Source of the DNA: Thalassospira mesophila
GTDB lineage: Bacteria; Pseudomonadota; Alphaproteobacteria; Rhodospirillales; Thalassospiraceae
Length of the DNA: 64,000 nt
Assembly (NCBI RefSeq): GCF_002115755.1
Contig: NZ_JFKA01000004.1
Location: 372,001 to 436,000, forward strand
Direction of reading: 5' to 3'
This document shows positions 11,560 to 20,938 of this stretch, piece by piece. Below the pieces are notes generated by a model. The model ran no database searches, had not been told where the DNA came from, and saw only the letters and a list, made by a program, of their open reading frames with translations. Every line of letters begins with the position of its first letter. The stretch's first letter is position 1. The translations under genes and the position numbers were made by a program.

Positions 11560-12720
11560 ATGCTGCCCATCAAGGATAACAACCCCACCACCCTTACCCC
11601 CTGGGTTACCTGGGGCTTGATTGCAGTGAACATCGCGGTGTTTGTGATGACCCTGTCGCTGGGCCATCGGGGTATGTTCCGCGCCAATATTGAATTTGGT
11701 GCCATTCCCGCCGTGCTGTTTGGCAATGTCGACCTGCCGCCCGAATTATCGGTTTTTCCGCCCGGATACGCGTTTTTGACCATCTTTACCGCCATGTTCA
11801 TGCATGGCGGCTGGATGCATGTTGCCGGGAACATGCTGTATCTGTGGGTTTTTGGCAATAATGTCGAAGATGCCATGGGGCATTGGCGGTTTTTGGCATT
11901 TTACCTGCTGTGCGGGGTGGCCGCCGCCCTTGGCCATGCCGTGGCCGATACCACATCGCAAATCCCCATGATTGGCGCATCGGGCGCGCTGGCAGGTGTG
12001 CTTGGCGCTTATTTCCTGCTATTTCCCAAGGCGCGGGTGCTGGTGTGGTTTTTCTGGGTGCTTATTTTTTATGTCCCTGCCGTTGTTGTGCTGGGCTTCT
12101 GGATTGGCATGCAGGTGATTAACCTGTCGAGCGGGGTCAATGACGGGGTGGCATGGGCCGCCCATGTGGCCGGTTTTGCCACCGGGTTGTTGCTGATCCC
12201 GTTTTTCAAATATCGCCATGTGCCCCTGTGGCAGGGCGGCCCGAAACAACAACCGGTTTTCGGGGTCTACCGCCCCGGTCGCCAGCGCGCCAATGCCGAT
12301 GGATTATCGCCACAATTTGGCTTTAACACCCCGCCATGGGCCGCGGCCTATGAACGCGAAAAGGCCGAAAAGCGTGATACCCGGCGCGGGTTTAAGCCCG
12401 GCACATCGCGCACCAGCCAAAATACCGACCCAAACAGTGCCGAAAACTGGACCTGGCAGCCGGGCAGCACCATTTACAGCCACGACCACAGCAAACCGGA
12501 CGCCGCCCGCCCCACGCAGCACAGCTCGGCGTCAGACCCATCACACCCGGCGCGCCCAGCCCGCCCGTGGGGCGAGCCACGTTCGCGCCCCACCACGGAC
12601 GCAGCAGCCAACACAGATGGCACGACGGGCGCAGCCAAACCCGCACGCCACGGCATCGGCGTGCCCGGTGTGCCACGACGACCCCGGCCCCGGCGCAACG
12701 GGGGCGATACCGACACGTAA
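11560..12720 (+). CDS. Rhomboid intramembrane serine protease with long cytoplasmic tail
   Basis: The product is 386 residues. A six-helix rhomboid core fills residues 15-215. The catalytic Ser is S141 in GASGALAG and the catalytic His is H202 in AAHVAGF. The HGGWMHVAGNM segment (82-92) supplies the oxyanion-region residues. After about residue 225 a 160-residue Pro/Ser/Arg-rich, low-complexity tail follows that is not part of the fold. Rhomboids cleave transmembrane substrates inside the bilayer; the substrate is unknown. It is probably monocistronic. Confidence 0.92.
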   Translation: MLPIKDNNPTTLTPWVTWGLIAVNIAVFVMTLSLGHRGMFRANIEFGAIPAVLFGNVDLPPELSVFPPGYAFLTIFTAMFMHGGWMHVAGNMLYLWVFGNNVEDAMGHWRFLAFYLLCGVAAALGHAVADTTSQIPMIGASGALAGVLGAYFLLFPKARVLVWFFWVLIFYVPAVVVLGFWIGMQVINLSSGVNDGVAWAAHVAGFATGLLLIPFFKYRHVPLWQGGPKQQPVFGVYRPGRQRANADGLSPQFGFNTPPWAAAYEREKAEKRDTRRGFKPGTSRTSQNTDPNSAENWTWQPGSTIYSHDHSKPDAARPTQHSSASDPSHPARPARPWGEPRSRPTTDAAANTDGTTGAAKPARHGIGVPGVPRRPRPRRNGGDTDT

Positions 12721-12915
12721 GCCACGCGCAGCCAGCACATTTGGCCCAAAGCCGGTGTTAAAGCCGGTGTTAAACCCGGTGTTAAACCCGATGGCGCAAA
12801 AAGTTATGCATCACTGGTTTTCCTGTCGGAAAAAGCGCATTAGGATGTTGAAATAACTTGCTTTGACCGGGAGCGCCGTTGGCCCGGTTTTGATCTGCGC
12901 TTGTGGAGAATTCCG
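12721..12915. repeat. Intergenic 12-base tandem repeat and upstream region of alcohol dehydrogenase
   Basis: Between the rhomboid and alcohol dehydrogenase genes, a 12-base unit AAAGCCGGTGTT occurs in tandem at 12748, 12760 and 12772 (the third with CCC for GCC), plus a decayed fourth at 12784. The rest of the spacer shows no gene. Confidence 0.7.
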
Positions 12916-13956
12916 ATGCTTGCTGCCTGTTTTGAAGAATTTCAGGGCCCGATTGAAATCCTGAAGCTGCCGGACCCTGAACCGGGCGACAACGGGGTTG
13001 TGATTGAAGTCGGCGCCACCGGCCTGTGCCGCAGTGACTGGCATGGCTGGATGGGCCATGATTCCGACGTTCACTTGCCCCATGTGCCGGGGCATGAATT
13101 TGCCGGTAAAATCGTCGCCATTGGTAAAAACATTCAACGCTTTAAAATTGGCGACCGGGTAACGGTGCCGTTTGTCTCGGGCTGCGGTCATTGCCCGCAA
13201 TGCCATAGTGGCAACCAGCAAATTTGCGACCAGCAATTCCAGCCCGGCTTTACCGCCTGGGGCAGCTTTGCCCAATATGTTGCCATCGATTATGCCGACG
13301 GCAATCTGGTCACCCTGCCCGATAATATGGATTATGTTACCGCCGCCAGCCTTGGTTGCCGCTTTGCCACCAGCTTTCGCGGCGTGATTGATCAGGGCCA
13401 GGTACGCGCCGGGCAATGGGTGGCGGTGCATGGCTGTGGCGGGGTTGGCCTTTCGGCGATCATGATCGCGCAGGCCGCCGGGGCCAATGTTATTGCCATT
13501 GATATTGACGATGAAAAACTGGCTTTTGCCAAAGCCGTTGGTGCCGATTACATCATCAACGCGGCCAGCATCGCAGACGTTCCCGCCGCCATTCGCGACC
13601 TGTCGCACGGTGGCGCCCATGTATCGGTGGACGGGCTGGGCAGTGCGGTGACCTGTTTTAATTCGGTTTCGTGCCTGCGCAAGCGCGGCAAACATATCCA
13701 GATCGGCCTTATGACCGGCGATCATGCCCATGCCAAAGTTCCGATGGACCGGGTGGTAGGGCACGAGCTGGAAATTCTGGGCAGCCACGGCATGCAGGCA
13801 TTTCGCTATGACGCGATGCTCGACATGGTGGCGACCGGCAAGATCGCCCCGCAAAAGCTGATTGGCGATCGCATTACTCTGGCCGAAGGGGCAACCGCCC
13901 TTATGAATATGGACAGCTTTGTTGGCACCGGCGTCACGGTTATTGACCGGTTTTAA
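12916..13956 (+). CDS. Zinc-dependent alcohol dehydrogenase family protein
   Basis: The product is 346 residues, a medium-chain dehydrogenase/reductase. The catalytic zinc site is formed by [10 protein letters not shown] (Cys) and GHEFAG (His-Glu). The structural zinc loop shows [15 protein letters not shown] with four cysteines. The Rossmann motif is GCGGVGLSA near residue 175. I chose the ATG at 12916, preceded by GGAG, over a TTG five codons upstream. Substrate is undetermined; the family covers alcohols, polyols and formaldehyde-type substrates. It ends at a strong bidirectional terminator. Confidence 0.92.
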   Translation: MLAACFEEFQGPIEILKLPDPEPGDNGVVIEVGATGLCRSDWHGWMGHDSDVHLPHVPGHEFAGKIVAIGKNIQRFKIGDRVTVPFVSGCGHCPQCHSGNQQICDQQFQPGFTAWGSFAQYVAIDYADGNLVTLPDNMDYVTAASLGCRFATSFRGVIDQGQVRAGQWVAVHGCGGVGLSAIMIAQAAGANVIAIDIDDEKLAFAKAVGADYIINAASIADVPAAIRDLSHGGAHVSVDGLGSAVTCFNSVSCLRKRGKHIQIGLMTGDHAHAKVPMDRVVGHELEILGSHGMQAFRYDAMLDMVATGKIAPQKLIGDRITLAEGATALMNMDSFVGTGVTVIDRF

Positions 13957-13987
13957 ACCCGCATTCGCATAATTTGGCTGTTAAAGA

Positions 13988-14034
13988 CAAAATGCCGAAT
14001 ACCGTGAAATAACGGTATTCGGCATTACATTTTG
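13988..14034. terminator. Bidirectional terminator
   Basis: A perfect fifteen-base-pair stem AATGCCGAATACCGT/ACGGTATTCGGCATT with a six-base loop sits between the convergent alcohol dehydrogenase and IalB-family genes. An A-run precedes it and ACATTTT follows it. Confidence 0.88.
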
Positions 14035-14071
14035 CCGGAACGATGCCGGCCCATCCGTTAGCCAAGCGAGT

Positions 14072-14632
14072 TTAGCTGGGGCTGATGGAGCCCAGGGCGG
14101 CGGTAAAGCCGGTCAGGGATGCCTTGATCACCTGGGTCTGTTCATTGCCCCACGCGCGGAAGCCGACAAACAAGGTCGCCCCGGCCTTCATGGCATTGAC
14201 CATATCATCAGACATCACCAATGCGGCATCACAGCCTGCATTGGTGCATTTGCCATACAGAACCTTCATTTCGCTGCCGTCATCAACCTTGATCACGATG
14301 CCGGGGCGCAAATCAACGCCCAATGGCAGTTGCATGGTCAGGATGGAAACTTCTGCCTTGGTTTTCGGGTTAACGGCCTTTTGCACGGTGACGGCCAGAA
14401 TGCGCCCAACCGTTTCCTTTTTGCCATCAACATCCTTTTGCAGGAAAACCTGCTGGCCGATCTGGCAACGATCGGGGTTTTTATCGTCGCATTCTTTTTT
14501 CCACAGGGGCCCTTTGCTTGCCGCCGGGTCAGCATTTTGGGCCATTGCCGGGGCTGTGCCCGCCGCAATCGCCATAAACGCGCCAACAGCCGCAAACACA
14601 CAACGAACCATCGTCGCCTTGCCAAACAGCAT
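14072..14632 (-). CDS. Invasion-associated locus B (IalB) family periplasmic protein
   Basis: The product is 186 residues. A signal peptide is visible (MLFGKATMVRCVFAAVGAF then AMA-Q, cleavage near residue 32). The mature part shows the IalB pattern: WKKEC near the start, RCQIGQQ, repeated short beta-strands, a Cys pair KCTNAGCDAA, and a final FRAWG. The family is widespread in alphaproteobacteria and its molecular role is not established; the name comes from Bartonella erythrocyte invasion and need not apply here. GGAG eight bases before the ATG at 14632 supports this start. Confidence 0.88.
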   Translation of the reverse strand: MLFGKATMVRCVFAAVGAFMAIAAGTAPAMAQNADPAASKGPLWKKECDDKNPDRCQIGQQVFLQKDVDGKKETVGRILAVTVQKAVNPKTKAEVSILTMQLPLGVDLRPGIVIKVDDGSEMKVLYGKCTNAGCDAALVMSDDMVNAMKAGATLFVGFRAWGNEQTQVIKASLTGFTAALGSISPS

Positions 14633-14730
14633 TCCTATTTCTCCCGCTATCATGAAAATGGCGCATTCAGACAAGGGGTATAGAGGCCCCACACCCTGCG
14701 CGCTTGAGACTTGTCCCATGGTCTAACCAA

Positions 14731-15471
14731 CTAACGATCCTGTGTCGAGAGCCTTGATACCTCGACACCGGGCGACAGGACCTTGCGTGCGAAACCGGCA
14801 AACCATGCGCCAAAGGCGGCATCAAATGCCTGGCGACCGGCGCGTTGCTGATCCGGGTTCTGGGCGTTGGGGCGGTTGGTTTTTTCCGCCGCCCGCTCCA
14901 GCCAGCTTTCATGAATATCGTCATCAACTTCGGGATGAAACTGTATCCCCCAGATCCGACGATCAACATGATAGGCCTGATTGGGAAACACATCCCCCGT
15001 CATCAGCAACTCGCCACCGGGTGGCACGTCAAATCCTTCACTGTGCCAGTGATAAACCATCATATTGGCAGGAAAAAGGTCACGGCCCGCATCGGTGGCA
15101 TAGGCAGGGTAATATCCGATTTCGGTTTTTTCACCGTCATGGGGCCGCACGACCGCCCCCAGATTGCGCGCCATCATTTGTGCGCCAAGGCAAATGCCCA
15201 GATACCAGGCATCGGCCTGCGCCACATGGGGCAGCCATGCCATAATACGGGCAACATTGGGTTCATGGTCGTCATTGGCACTCATGGGGCCGCCAAACAC
15301 GATAACGCCCTGATAAGGGGATAAATCGGTGGGCAGGACATCGCCCTCGCCCGGGCGGCGAATATCGAACTCGTATCCAAGTTCAGCCAAAACCCGGCCA
15401 ACCCGGCCCGGCCTGCCGTGGGCAGAATTAAAAACCAGAAGAACCTTTGCCAGCCCCGAAATACAATTCAC
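14731..15471 (-). CDS. Class I glutamine amidotransferase domain protein
   Basis: The product is 246 residues from a GTG at 15471, which has AAGGA seven bases upstream; a TTG at 15546 would add 25 residues without a ribosome site. The Cys-His-Glu triad of class I amidotransferases is visible: nucleophile in LGICLGAQ, and His/Glu in GIQFHPEV. The domain stands alone, like the GuaA N-terminal-like proteins annotated as GMP synthase-related or gamma-glutamyl hydrolases. A C-terminal 60-residue helical extension follows. Acceptor substrate unknown. Confidence 0.88.
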   Translation of the reverse strand: MNCISGLAKVLLVFNSAHGRPGRVGRVLAELGYEFDIRRPGEGDVLPTDLSPYQGVIVFGGPMSANDDHEPNVARIMAWLPHVAQADAWYLGICLGAQMMARNLGAVVRPHDGEKTEIGYYPAYATDAGRDLFPANMMVYHWHSEGFDVPPGGELLMTGDVFPNQAYHVDRRIWGIQFHPEVDDDIHESWLERAAEKTNRPNAQNPDQQRAGRQAFDAAFGAWFAGFARKVLSPGVEVSRLSTQDR

Positions 15472-15793
15472 CGCGACGTCCTTATCCTCGTCCGTTTCGT
15501 GGATTACGGATGCAAACAGCGGGCGAACCTGCCAACCAACACACAATAACCGGCCCCGATTTCGGGGGTTTGCGGCCTTTTAGCCTTTTTGGTTTGTGCA
15601 TCGTTGCTGGCGTCTTCGCCATTTTAGACGTTTTGCACCATTCCAGATTTCAATCAAGGTGACCGCTGCGTTGCACAAAGGCAAGCAAGGAATGGAAAAA
15701 ATCGCCCTTTACGGCCATTTTCAACCGTAAAAACAAAAAAGACCGCCCCGAATATTCGAGGCGGCCCACAAATTTGATCCGTTCTGATCGGGA
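15472..15793. other. Intergenic region upstream of the amidotransferase gene
   Basis: This 322-base spacer holds the promoter of the amidotransferase gene, the ychF terminator near 15728-15766, and a GATCC/GGATC dyad at 15776-15795 beside the ychF stop. No gene is recognised. Confidence 0.6.
15728..15766 (-). terminator. Terminator of ychF (minus strand)
   Basis: The stem CCGCC-C-CGAAT/ATTCG-A-GGCGG has one mismatch and is followed on the minus strand by TCTTTTTTGTTTTT. It ends the prs-rplY-pth-ychF run. Confidence 0.85.
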
Positions 15794-16897
15794 TCAGACG
15801 TTGAATTTAAAGTGGAAAATATCGCCATCCTTAACGATATAGCCCTTGCCTTCCTGACGCAGCTTACCGGCATCGCGCGCGCCTGATTCACCGTTGCACG
15901 CGATAAAATCGTCATAGGCCATGGTTTCGGCCTTGATGAAGCCGCGTTCAAAATCGGTATGAATCACGCCCGCTGCATTTGGTGCAGTGGCCCCGTTAAA
16001 CACCGTCCATGCCCGGGCTTCTTTCGGACCAACGGTAAAGAAGGTCAGAAGATCGAGCAGCTTGTAGCCTTCGCGAATAACACGGGTCAGCCCGGTTTCT
16101 TCCAGGCCCAGGCTTTCAAGAAATTCCTGCTTTTCTTCGGCACTTTCAAGCAAAGCGACTTCGGATTCAATCGCGGCCGAAACCACAACCGACCGCGCGC
16201 CCTGCGATGCTGCCATTTCCGCAACCCTGGCCGAAAATTCATTGCCTTCGGCGGCACTGTCTTCGTCAACATTGCAGGCATACAAAACCGGCTTGCTGGT
16301 CAAAAGCTGTAACATGCGAAACGACTTGGCTTCGTCTTCATTGTTGATCTCAACAATACGGGCGGGTTTGCCTTCGCGCAAAACGGCCAAGGCACGTTCG
16401 ACCATTTCAAGGCTCAGCTTGGCGTCCTTGTCATTGCCTTTGGCCCGTTTTTGCAAACCGGTAACGCGCTTTTCCAGGCTTTCCATATCGGCCAGCATCA
16501 GTTCGGTTTCGATGGTTTCCGCATCGCGAACCGGGTCAACCGAGCCTTCAACATGGGTGATGTCGCCATCTTCAAAGCAGCGCAACACATGCACGATGGC
16601 ATCGGTTTCGCGGATATTGGCCAAAAACTGGTTGCCCAGCCCTTCCCCCTTGGAGGCACCGCGCACCAGTCCGGCAATATCCACAAATTCCAGCTGGGTC
16701 GGAATGATGGTGGCCGATTTGGAAATCGCCACGATTTTATCAAGGCGATCGTCAGGAACGCTGACCCGGCCGGTATTGGGTTCAATCGTGCAGAACGGAA
16801 AATTGGCCGCTTCGGCCGCTGCCGTCTGTGTCAGGGCGTTAAACAGGGTCGATTTGCCGACATTGGGCAAACCAACGATACCACATTTGAATCCCAT
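15794..16897 (-). CDS. ychF: Redox-regulated ATPase YchF (OLA1 family)
   Basis: The product is 367 residues. The Obg-superfamily G domain begins MGFKCGIVGLPNVGKST (P-loop GLPNVGKS) and includes DIAGLVRGASKGEGLGN (switch II) and NVDEDSA in place of NKxD, the change that makes YchF prefer ATP. A coiled-coil insertion lies around residues 125-170, and the C-terminal TGS domain ends in IVKDGDIFHFKFNV. It binds ribosomes and is linked to oxidative stress responses. I chose the ATG at 16897, with GGAG ten bases upstream, over a GTG six codons earlier. It lies 87 bases after pth. Confidence 0.96.
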   Translation of the reverse strand: MGFKCGIVGLPNVGKSTLFNALTQTAAAEAANFPFCTIEPNTGRVSVPDDRLDKIVAISKSATIIPTQLEFVDIAGLVRGASKGEGLGNQFLANIRETDAIVHVLRCFEDGDITHVEGSVDPVRDAETIETELMLADMESLEKRVTGLQKRAKGNDKDAKLSLEMVERALAVLREGKPARIVEINNEDEAKSFRMLQLLTSKPVLYACNVDEDSAAEGNEFSARVAEMAASQGARSVVVSAAIESEVALLESAEEKQEFLESLGLEETGLTRVIREGYKLLDLLTFFTVGPKEARAWTVFNGATAPNAAGVIHTDFERGFIKAETMAYDDFIACNGESGARDAGKLRQEGKGYIVKDGDIFHFKFNV

Positions 16898-16983
16898 CTT
16901 TCCGGGCTCCGTCACATCTGAATTTCACATATCACCAGGGGCCCTGCATCGCGCAACAGCCCCGGGCACTTATAATCGAATTG

Positions 16984-17835
16984 TTATTTTTTCAGACCAA
17001 ATGCCTTGGCAAGGGCTTGCGCCAACGTGGTCGGCGCGTTTTCCTGCTTTGCACCTTTGGCTGCCTTGGCCACGGCGTAGGCGGCAGCCGCGCTACCATT
17101 ATCGCCGCTAACGTCCGGTGTATCCTTTGCGCCCGCACCCGGAGCAACTGGCATCGCCGCATCGCCATTATTGCGCCCGGCGCTGCCTGCTTTGTCAGCC
17201 TTGTCGATTTTGCCAACTTTCTCAGCTTTATCAATCTTCGCAGGCTTGGCAACACGCGGCTTGGGTGGTGTTACCAGATTGGCAACTTTGCTCATGAATG
17301 CGCTGTCATCACCCTTGATCAGACGCGGCAATTCCTGCGCGACACCATCTATCAGGGCCGATAACCAGCCGGTCTGTTCGGATTTGGAAAAATCCCCCAG
17401 CACATGCCCATGTACGCGTGCCTTGTCGCCCGGATGGCCGATACCCAGCCTTACCCGGCGGTATTCCTTGCCACAATGGGCATCGATGGATCGCAGGCCG
17501 TTATGGCCGCCATGCCCGCCTGCCCGTTTGACCCGCAATTTGCCCGGTGGCAAATCAAGCTCGTCATGCAAGACGATCACGTCTTCGATCGGAATTTTAT
17601 AAAATCGCAGCACTTCCCCGACCGATTGCCCGGACAGGTTCATAAAGGTTTCGGGCTTTAACACCAGAACTTTGGTGCCGCCAATGTCGCCTTCGGCCAC
17701 TTGCCCCTGAAACTTGCGTCGCCAGGGGCCAAAAGAATGGCGGCGGACGATTTCGTCCGCCGCCATAAAGCCGATATTGTGACGATTGCCGGCATATCCC
17801 GAACCCGGGTTTCCCAGTCCAACCACCAAAAACAT
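16984..17835 (-). CDS. pth: Peptidyl-tRNA hydrolase with long C-terminal tail
   Basis: The product is 283 residues. The Pth core (residues 1-190) shows GLGNPG, the catalytic His H19 in [28 protein letters not shown] and [12 protein letters not shown]. It hydrolyses peptidyl-tRNA released from stalled ribosomes. From about residue 195 an unusual 90-residue Lys/Ala-rich tail follows ([14 protein letters not shown] and similar), ending in a conserved-looking helix [14 protein letters not shown]. coli Pth is about 194 residues. It lies 15 bases after rplY, in the order rplY-pth-ychF. Confidence 0.96.
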   Translation of the reverse strand: MFLVVGLGNPGSGYAGNRHNIGFMAADEIVRRHSFGPWRRKFQGQVAEGDIGGTKVLVLKPETFMNLSGQSVGEVLRFYKIPIEDVIVLHDELDLPPGKLRVKRAGGHGGHNGLRSIDAHCGKEYRRVRLGIGHPGDKARVHGHVLGDFSKSEQTGWLSALIDGVAQELPRLIKGDDSAFMSKVANLVTPPKPRVAKPAKIDKAEKVGKIDKADKAGSAGRNNGDAAMPVAPGAGAKDTPDVSGDNGSAAAAYAVAKAAKGAKQENAPTTLAQALAKAFGLKK

Positions 17836-17850
17836 CGCAAGTCCCCGATT

Positions 17851-18468
17851 TTATTCTTCGGTTGCTTCTTCTTCATCGCCAGCGGCGTTATCTTCGGATT
17901 TCAAAGATGACGGAGCAGCAATGGTTGCAACGGTGAAGTCACGGTCGGTAATGGTCGGTTCGGCACCTGCCGGCAAGGTCGTTGCCGAAATGTGGACCGA
18001 ATCGCCAACTTCGTAGCCGGTCAAATCGAAGACCAGTTCTTCCGGAATTGCCTTCGGATCGCAGTTGAGTTCAACATCGTGACGCACGATGTTAAGAACG
18101 CCACCGCGTTTCAGGCCCGGGGATTTTTCTTCGTTGATAAAGCGAACCGGAACATCAACCGTCAGCTTGTGATCTTTTGCGAAACGCAGAAGGTCAACAT
18201 GCAACGGCTCGTCGGTCACTTTGTCAAACTGAACATCGCGCGGCAGAACGTCGTAAGACGTGCCAGCAACATCAATGGTCAGAACATGTGAAAAGAAACC
18301 CGGCTTGTGCAGCAGTTTCACGAGCGGACGCGGGTCAATCTGGAACATAACAGGATCCTGTTTTGCACCATAGATGACACCAGGGACCATACCGGCACGA
18401 CGCACGGCACGGGCGGCCCCCTTTCCAGCCCGTTCACGGATTTCCGCAGTAAGAGTGGCGTTTGCCAT
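17851..18468 (-). CDS. rplY: 50S ribosomal protein L25/general stress protein Ctc
   Basis: The product is 205 residues, the long two-domain CTC form of L25 that binds 5S rRNA. The N-terminal L25 domain (ARAVRRAGMVPGVIYG) is followed by the TL5 beta domain and an acidic tail (EDNAAGDEEEATEE). AAGGAG lies eight bases before the ATG. It sits between prs and pth, an arrangement conserved in many proteobacteria. Confidence 0.97.
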   Translation of the reverse strand: MANATLTAEIRERAGKGAARAVRRAGMVPGVIYGAKQDPVMFQIDPRPLVKLLHKPGFFSHVLTIDVAGTSYDVLPRDVQFDKVTDEPLHVDLLRFAKDHKLTVDVPVRFINEEKSPGLKRGGVLNIVRHDVELNCDPKAIPEELVFDLTGYEVGDSVHISATTLPAGAEPTITDRDFTVATIAAPSSLKSEDNAAGDEEEATEE

Positions 18469-18535
18469 CGGAAAAGCTCCTTGAACTAAGACAGTATCGT
18501 TTCCGCAGGTCGGTGTGATTCACCGCTGAAAGCCC

Positions 18536-18573
18536 ACGAAAACAAGCGCGCTGGCCTCCAGGGGTGCCAGCGC
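18536..18573 (-). terminator. Weak hairpin between prs and rplY
   Basis: The stem GCGCTGGC/GCCAGCGC (eight pairs, ten-base loop) is followed on the minus strand by GCTTGTTTTCG. It may reduce read-through from prs into rplY. Confidence 0.4.
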
Positions 18574-18591
18574 TGCGAGGGCGTTATACCC

Positions 18592-19524
18592 TCAATCGAA
18601 AAGAACGGAAACAGATTTTTCTTCAGAAATCCGCCGAATTGCCTCAGCCATCAGCGGGGCGACCGGCAACTGGCGAATTTTGCTGCAAGCCCGCACCGCA
18701 TCCGATGCCTTGATCGAGTCGGTGGTGACAACTTCGCTCATCGGTGAATTGGTAATACGTTCAACCGCCGGCCCCGACAAAACACCATGGCTGACATAAG
18801 CCGCAACCGAGGACGCACCGCGTTCCATCAAGGCCGTGGCAGCGTTGCACAGGGTGCCTGCCGAATCGACAATATCGTCAACCAGAATGCAGGCCGCATC
18901 CTTAACATCGCCAATCACGTGCATCACTTCGGAAATACCGGCCTTGGGGCGACGTTTGTCGATAATCGCCAGTTCGGCATCAAGGCGCTTGGCCACCGAA
19001 CGCGCACGGGCCACACCGCCAACGTCGGGGCTGACGATAACCAGTTTCTGGCCTTCAAACTTGGCGCGAATGTCGCTGGTCAAAACCGGGGATGCAAACA
19101 GGTTATCAAGCGGAATGTCGAAAAAGCCCTGAATCTGATCAGCATGCAAATCCATGGTCAAAACGCGGTCGGCACCGGCAACCGTGATCAGGTTGGCAAC
19201 CAGTTTGGCCGAGATCGGCGTGCGGGGGCCAGATTTACGGTCCTGGCGGGCATACCCGAAATAAGGCATGACCGCGGTGATACGACGCGCCGAGCCGCGG
19301 CGCAGCGTATCAAGCATCACCAACAGTTCCATCAGGTTGTCGTTGGCGGGAAAAGATGTGCTCTGAATCACAAAAACGTCCTCACCGCGGACGTTTTCCT
19401 GAATTTCACACCAGATTTCCTGATCGGAGAACCGTTTTACAGCTGCACGGGTAAGCGGCAGGTTCAAATGGTCCGCAATCGATTCGGCCAGGGGCAGATT
19501 ACTGTTACAGGCGAGGATTTTCAT
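18592..19524 (-). CDS. prs: Ribose-phosphate pyrophosphokinase
   Basis: The product is 310 residues and makes PRPP from ribose 5-phosphate and ATP. Visible motifs are [27 protein letters not shown], the flexible loop [17 protein letters not shown], the metal/ATP-binding [12 protein letters not shown] and the PRPP-binding loop [15 protein letters not shown]. Length and motif spacing are those of class I PRPP synthases. GAGG lies upstream of the ATG. It heads the minus-strand run prs-rplY-pth-ychF. Confidence 0.97.
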   Translation of the reverse strand: MKILACNSNLPLAESIADHLNLPLTRAAVKRFSDQEIWCEIQENVRGEDVFVIQSTSFPANDNLMELLVMLDTLRRGSARRITAVMPYFGYARQDRKSGPRTPISAKLVANLITVAGADRVLTMDLHADQIQGFFDIPLDNLFASPVLTSDIRAKFEGQKLVIVSPDVGGVARARSVAKRLDAELAIIDKRRPKAGISEVMHVIGDVKDAACILVDDIVDSAGTLCNAATALMERGASSVAAYVSHGVLSGPAVERITNSPMSEVVTTDSIKASDAVRACSKIRQLPVAPLMAEAIRRISEEKSVSVLFD

Positions 19525-19830
19525 TGTGGGGCCTCGGTTTATGGGTGCCGGGAAAGCGAAAAAATGCCTACGCAGCCCCCCATAGGGACCGCGGCGGCTT
19601 TATACCCAGACCTTAACAGTCTGTAAATGGTCGCTATGGCTAACACGCGGGTCATTTGACGCATAAAAGACATGCATTTTCGCCACCACGCCCCACCAAT
19701 ACATCTTATTGGGATCACACCCAACCAATACAACACCCAAAGCTGCATTTTATCATCTGCAAAACGCGGGATGATTTCCGATTCTTTTTGGCTGTTATGC
19801 TGTTAAGCCCGAACAAACATCGCATTGACG
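19525..19830. other. Intergenic region upstream of prs
   Basis: This 306-base spacer should carry the prs promoter and the 3' end of the lipoprotein transcript. A CCAATAC-type element occurs twice near 19695-19735. No hairpin with a T-run, RNA gene or credible small protein is recognised. Confidence 0.5.
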
Positions 19831-20844
19831 CTAGCGGTGCTGTTTATCGGCGCGCAGCAACAAGCCCCGATCCCGCGCAATTTGCCCCAGAGCCCCTTCC
19901 AGCGCGTCAACAGCGGCCTGTGCCGCCAGGGATGCAATGGTGCCCCAGCGTTTATCAAGCTTGCCGTGCGGCACCGCGTTGTCTTGCGTCATCTGGCCCA
20001 GTTCGTGGCCGCTATCGTCTAGCAACACCCAGTCAATCGTTACACGGTCCAGTTCCGGCCCGGTCGAGCGGACAATGGGCTGCACATTGATTGTGGCGGA
20101 CAACACAATGCTTTGCGGGTCAATCTCTTTGCTAACGGTAATGCCCTTGGCCTGTAAAAATGCCTTGGCCGACCGGTTAAGGGCTTCGTTGCCATCGCCC
20201 GGCGCCCCTTCAAAATCGACAAGGGCCACTTTTAACGGCTTTGCCATCACCATTGTCTGGCGTTCCCCGCTGATTTTTCCCACCACCCAAACGGCTGGGG
20301 CCGCAACCAGCTGGTCAAATTCGCGTTCGGCGGGGCTTTCCTTTTCGCCCCCGGGCGACAGGCGCGCCAGTTTGCGGGCAATATCGGGCGGGATATTCAT
20401 ATCGCCATCTTCGGGGGCTTGCGGGGCGTCGGCGAACCAGCTTTGCGCGGTGATTTTTCCGGTATTATTGGCCGAATCAATCGCCAGCCCGGCATCATTA
20501 TACAGCACCCACGTCACATCAAGGTGGGCCTCGCGGGTATCATCAAGCCGGGAAATAACGTTGGGGTGTAAAACATACGTCCCCTTGGACGGGTCTTCGG
20601 AATAGGCGGCAATATCATCGGCGCGCAGCGCGCGCACCATGGCGCGGGCCAAATGGCGCGCCGCCCCTTGTGGCAGGTCATCGGCGATATCAACCTTGAC
20701 AGTTGCGGCATCGGGCACGTCAAGCAATTGCGGATCGCCTTCGCGCCCGGCCCCTTCGAATGGGCGAGGCAGTTGGCCACAGGCCGCAACGGCAAAAACC
20801 AGCACCATCACCGCAAGGAAACGCACATTCATCATTTTACGCAT
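19831..20844 (-). CDS. Putative lipoprotein of unknown function
   Basis: The product is 337 residues. A lipoprotein signal is visible: hydrophobic VRFLAVMVLVFAVAAC with the lipobox Cys at residue 22, preceded by basic MRKMMNVR. The mature region has no motif I can name. It contains a beta-rich pattern with DVTWVLYNDAG and TIDWVLLDDSG, similar phrases about 165 residues apart that suggest an internal duplication. It lies 94 bases downstream of pgeF on the same strand and may be the last gene of the lgt-midA-pgeF run. Envelope location is inferred. Confidence 0.8.
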   Translation of the reverse strand: MRKMMNVRFLAVMVLVFAVAACGQLPRPFEGAGREGDPQLLDVPDAATVKVDIADDLPQGAARHLARAMVRALRADDIAAYSEDPSKGTYVLHPNVISRLDDTREAHLDVTWVLYNDAGLAIDSANNTGKITAQSWFADAPQAPEDGDMNIPPDIARKLARLSPGGEKESPAEREFDQLVAAPAVWVVGKISGERQTMVMAKPLKVALVDFEGAPGDGNEALNRSAKAFLQAKGITVSKEIDPQSIVLSATINVQPIVRSTGPELDRVTIDWVLLDDSGHELGQMTQDNAVPHGKLDKRWGTIASLAAQAAVDALEGALGQIARDRGLLLRADKQHR

Positions 20845-20938
20845 GGGTCACATTATCGCCACACAGCCCACCATCGACGCAATGATGATGAAGGCAAACA
20901 ACATGATCATATGGGGCACCGGCAAAATTCTCCTGCAC

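Noticed and set aside
12748-12795. Tandem 12-base repeats as a CRISPR or origin iteron array
   Set aside because: Only three to four short direct units with no spacers, and no replication gene nearby. It is more likely slippage.
12218-12856. Arg/Pro-rich 212-residue frame overlapping the rhomboid 3' end
   Set aside because: It is a shifted frame of the low-complexity rhomboid tail, with no start signal or family features.
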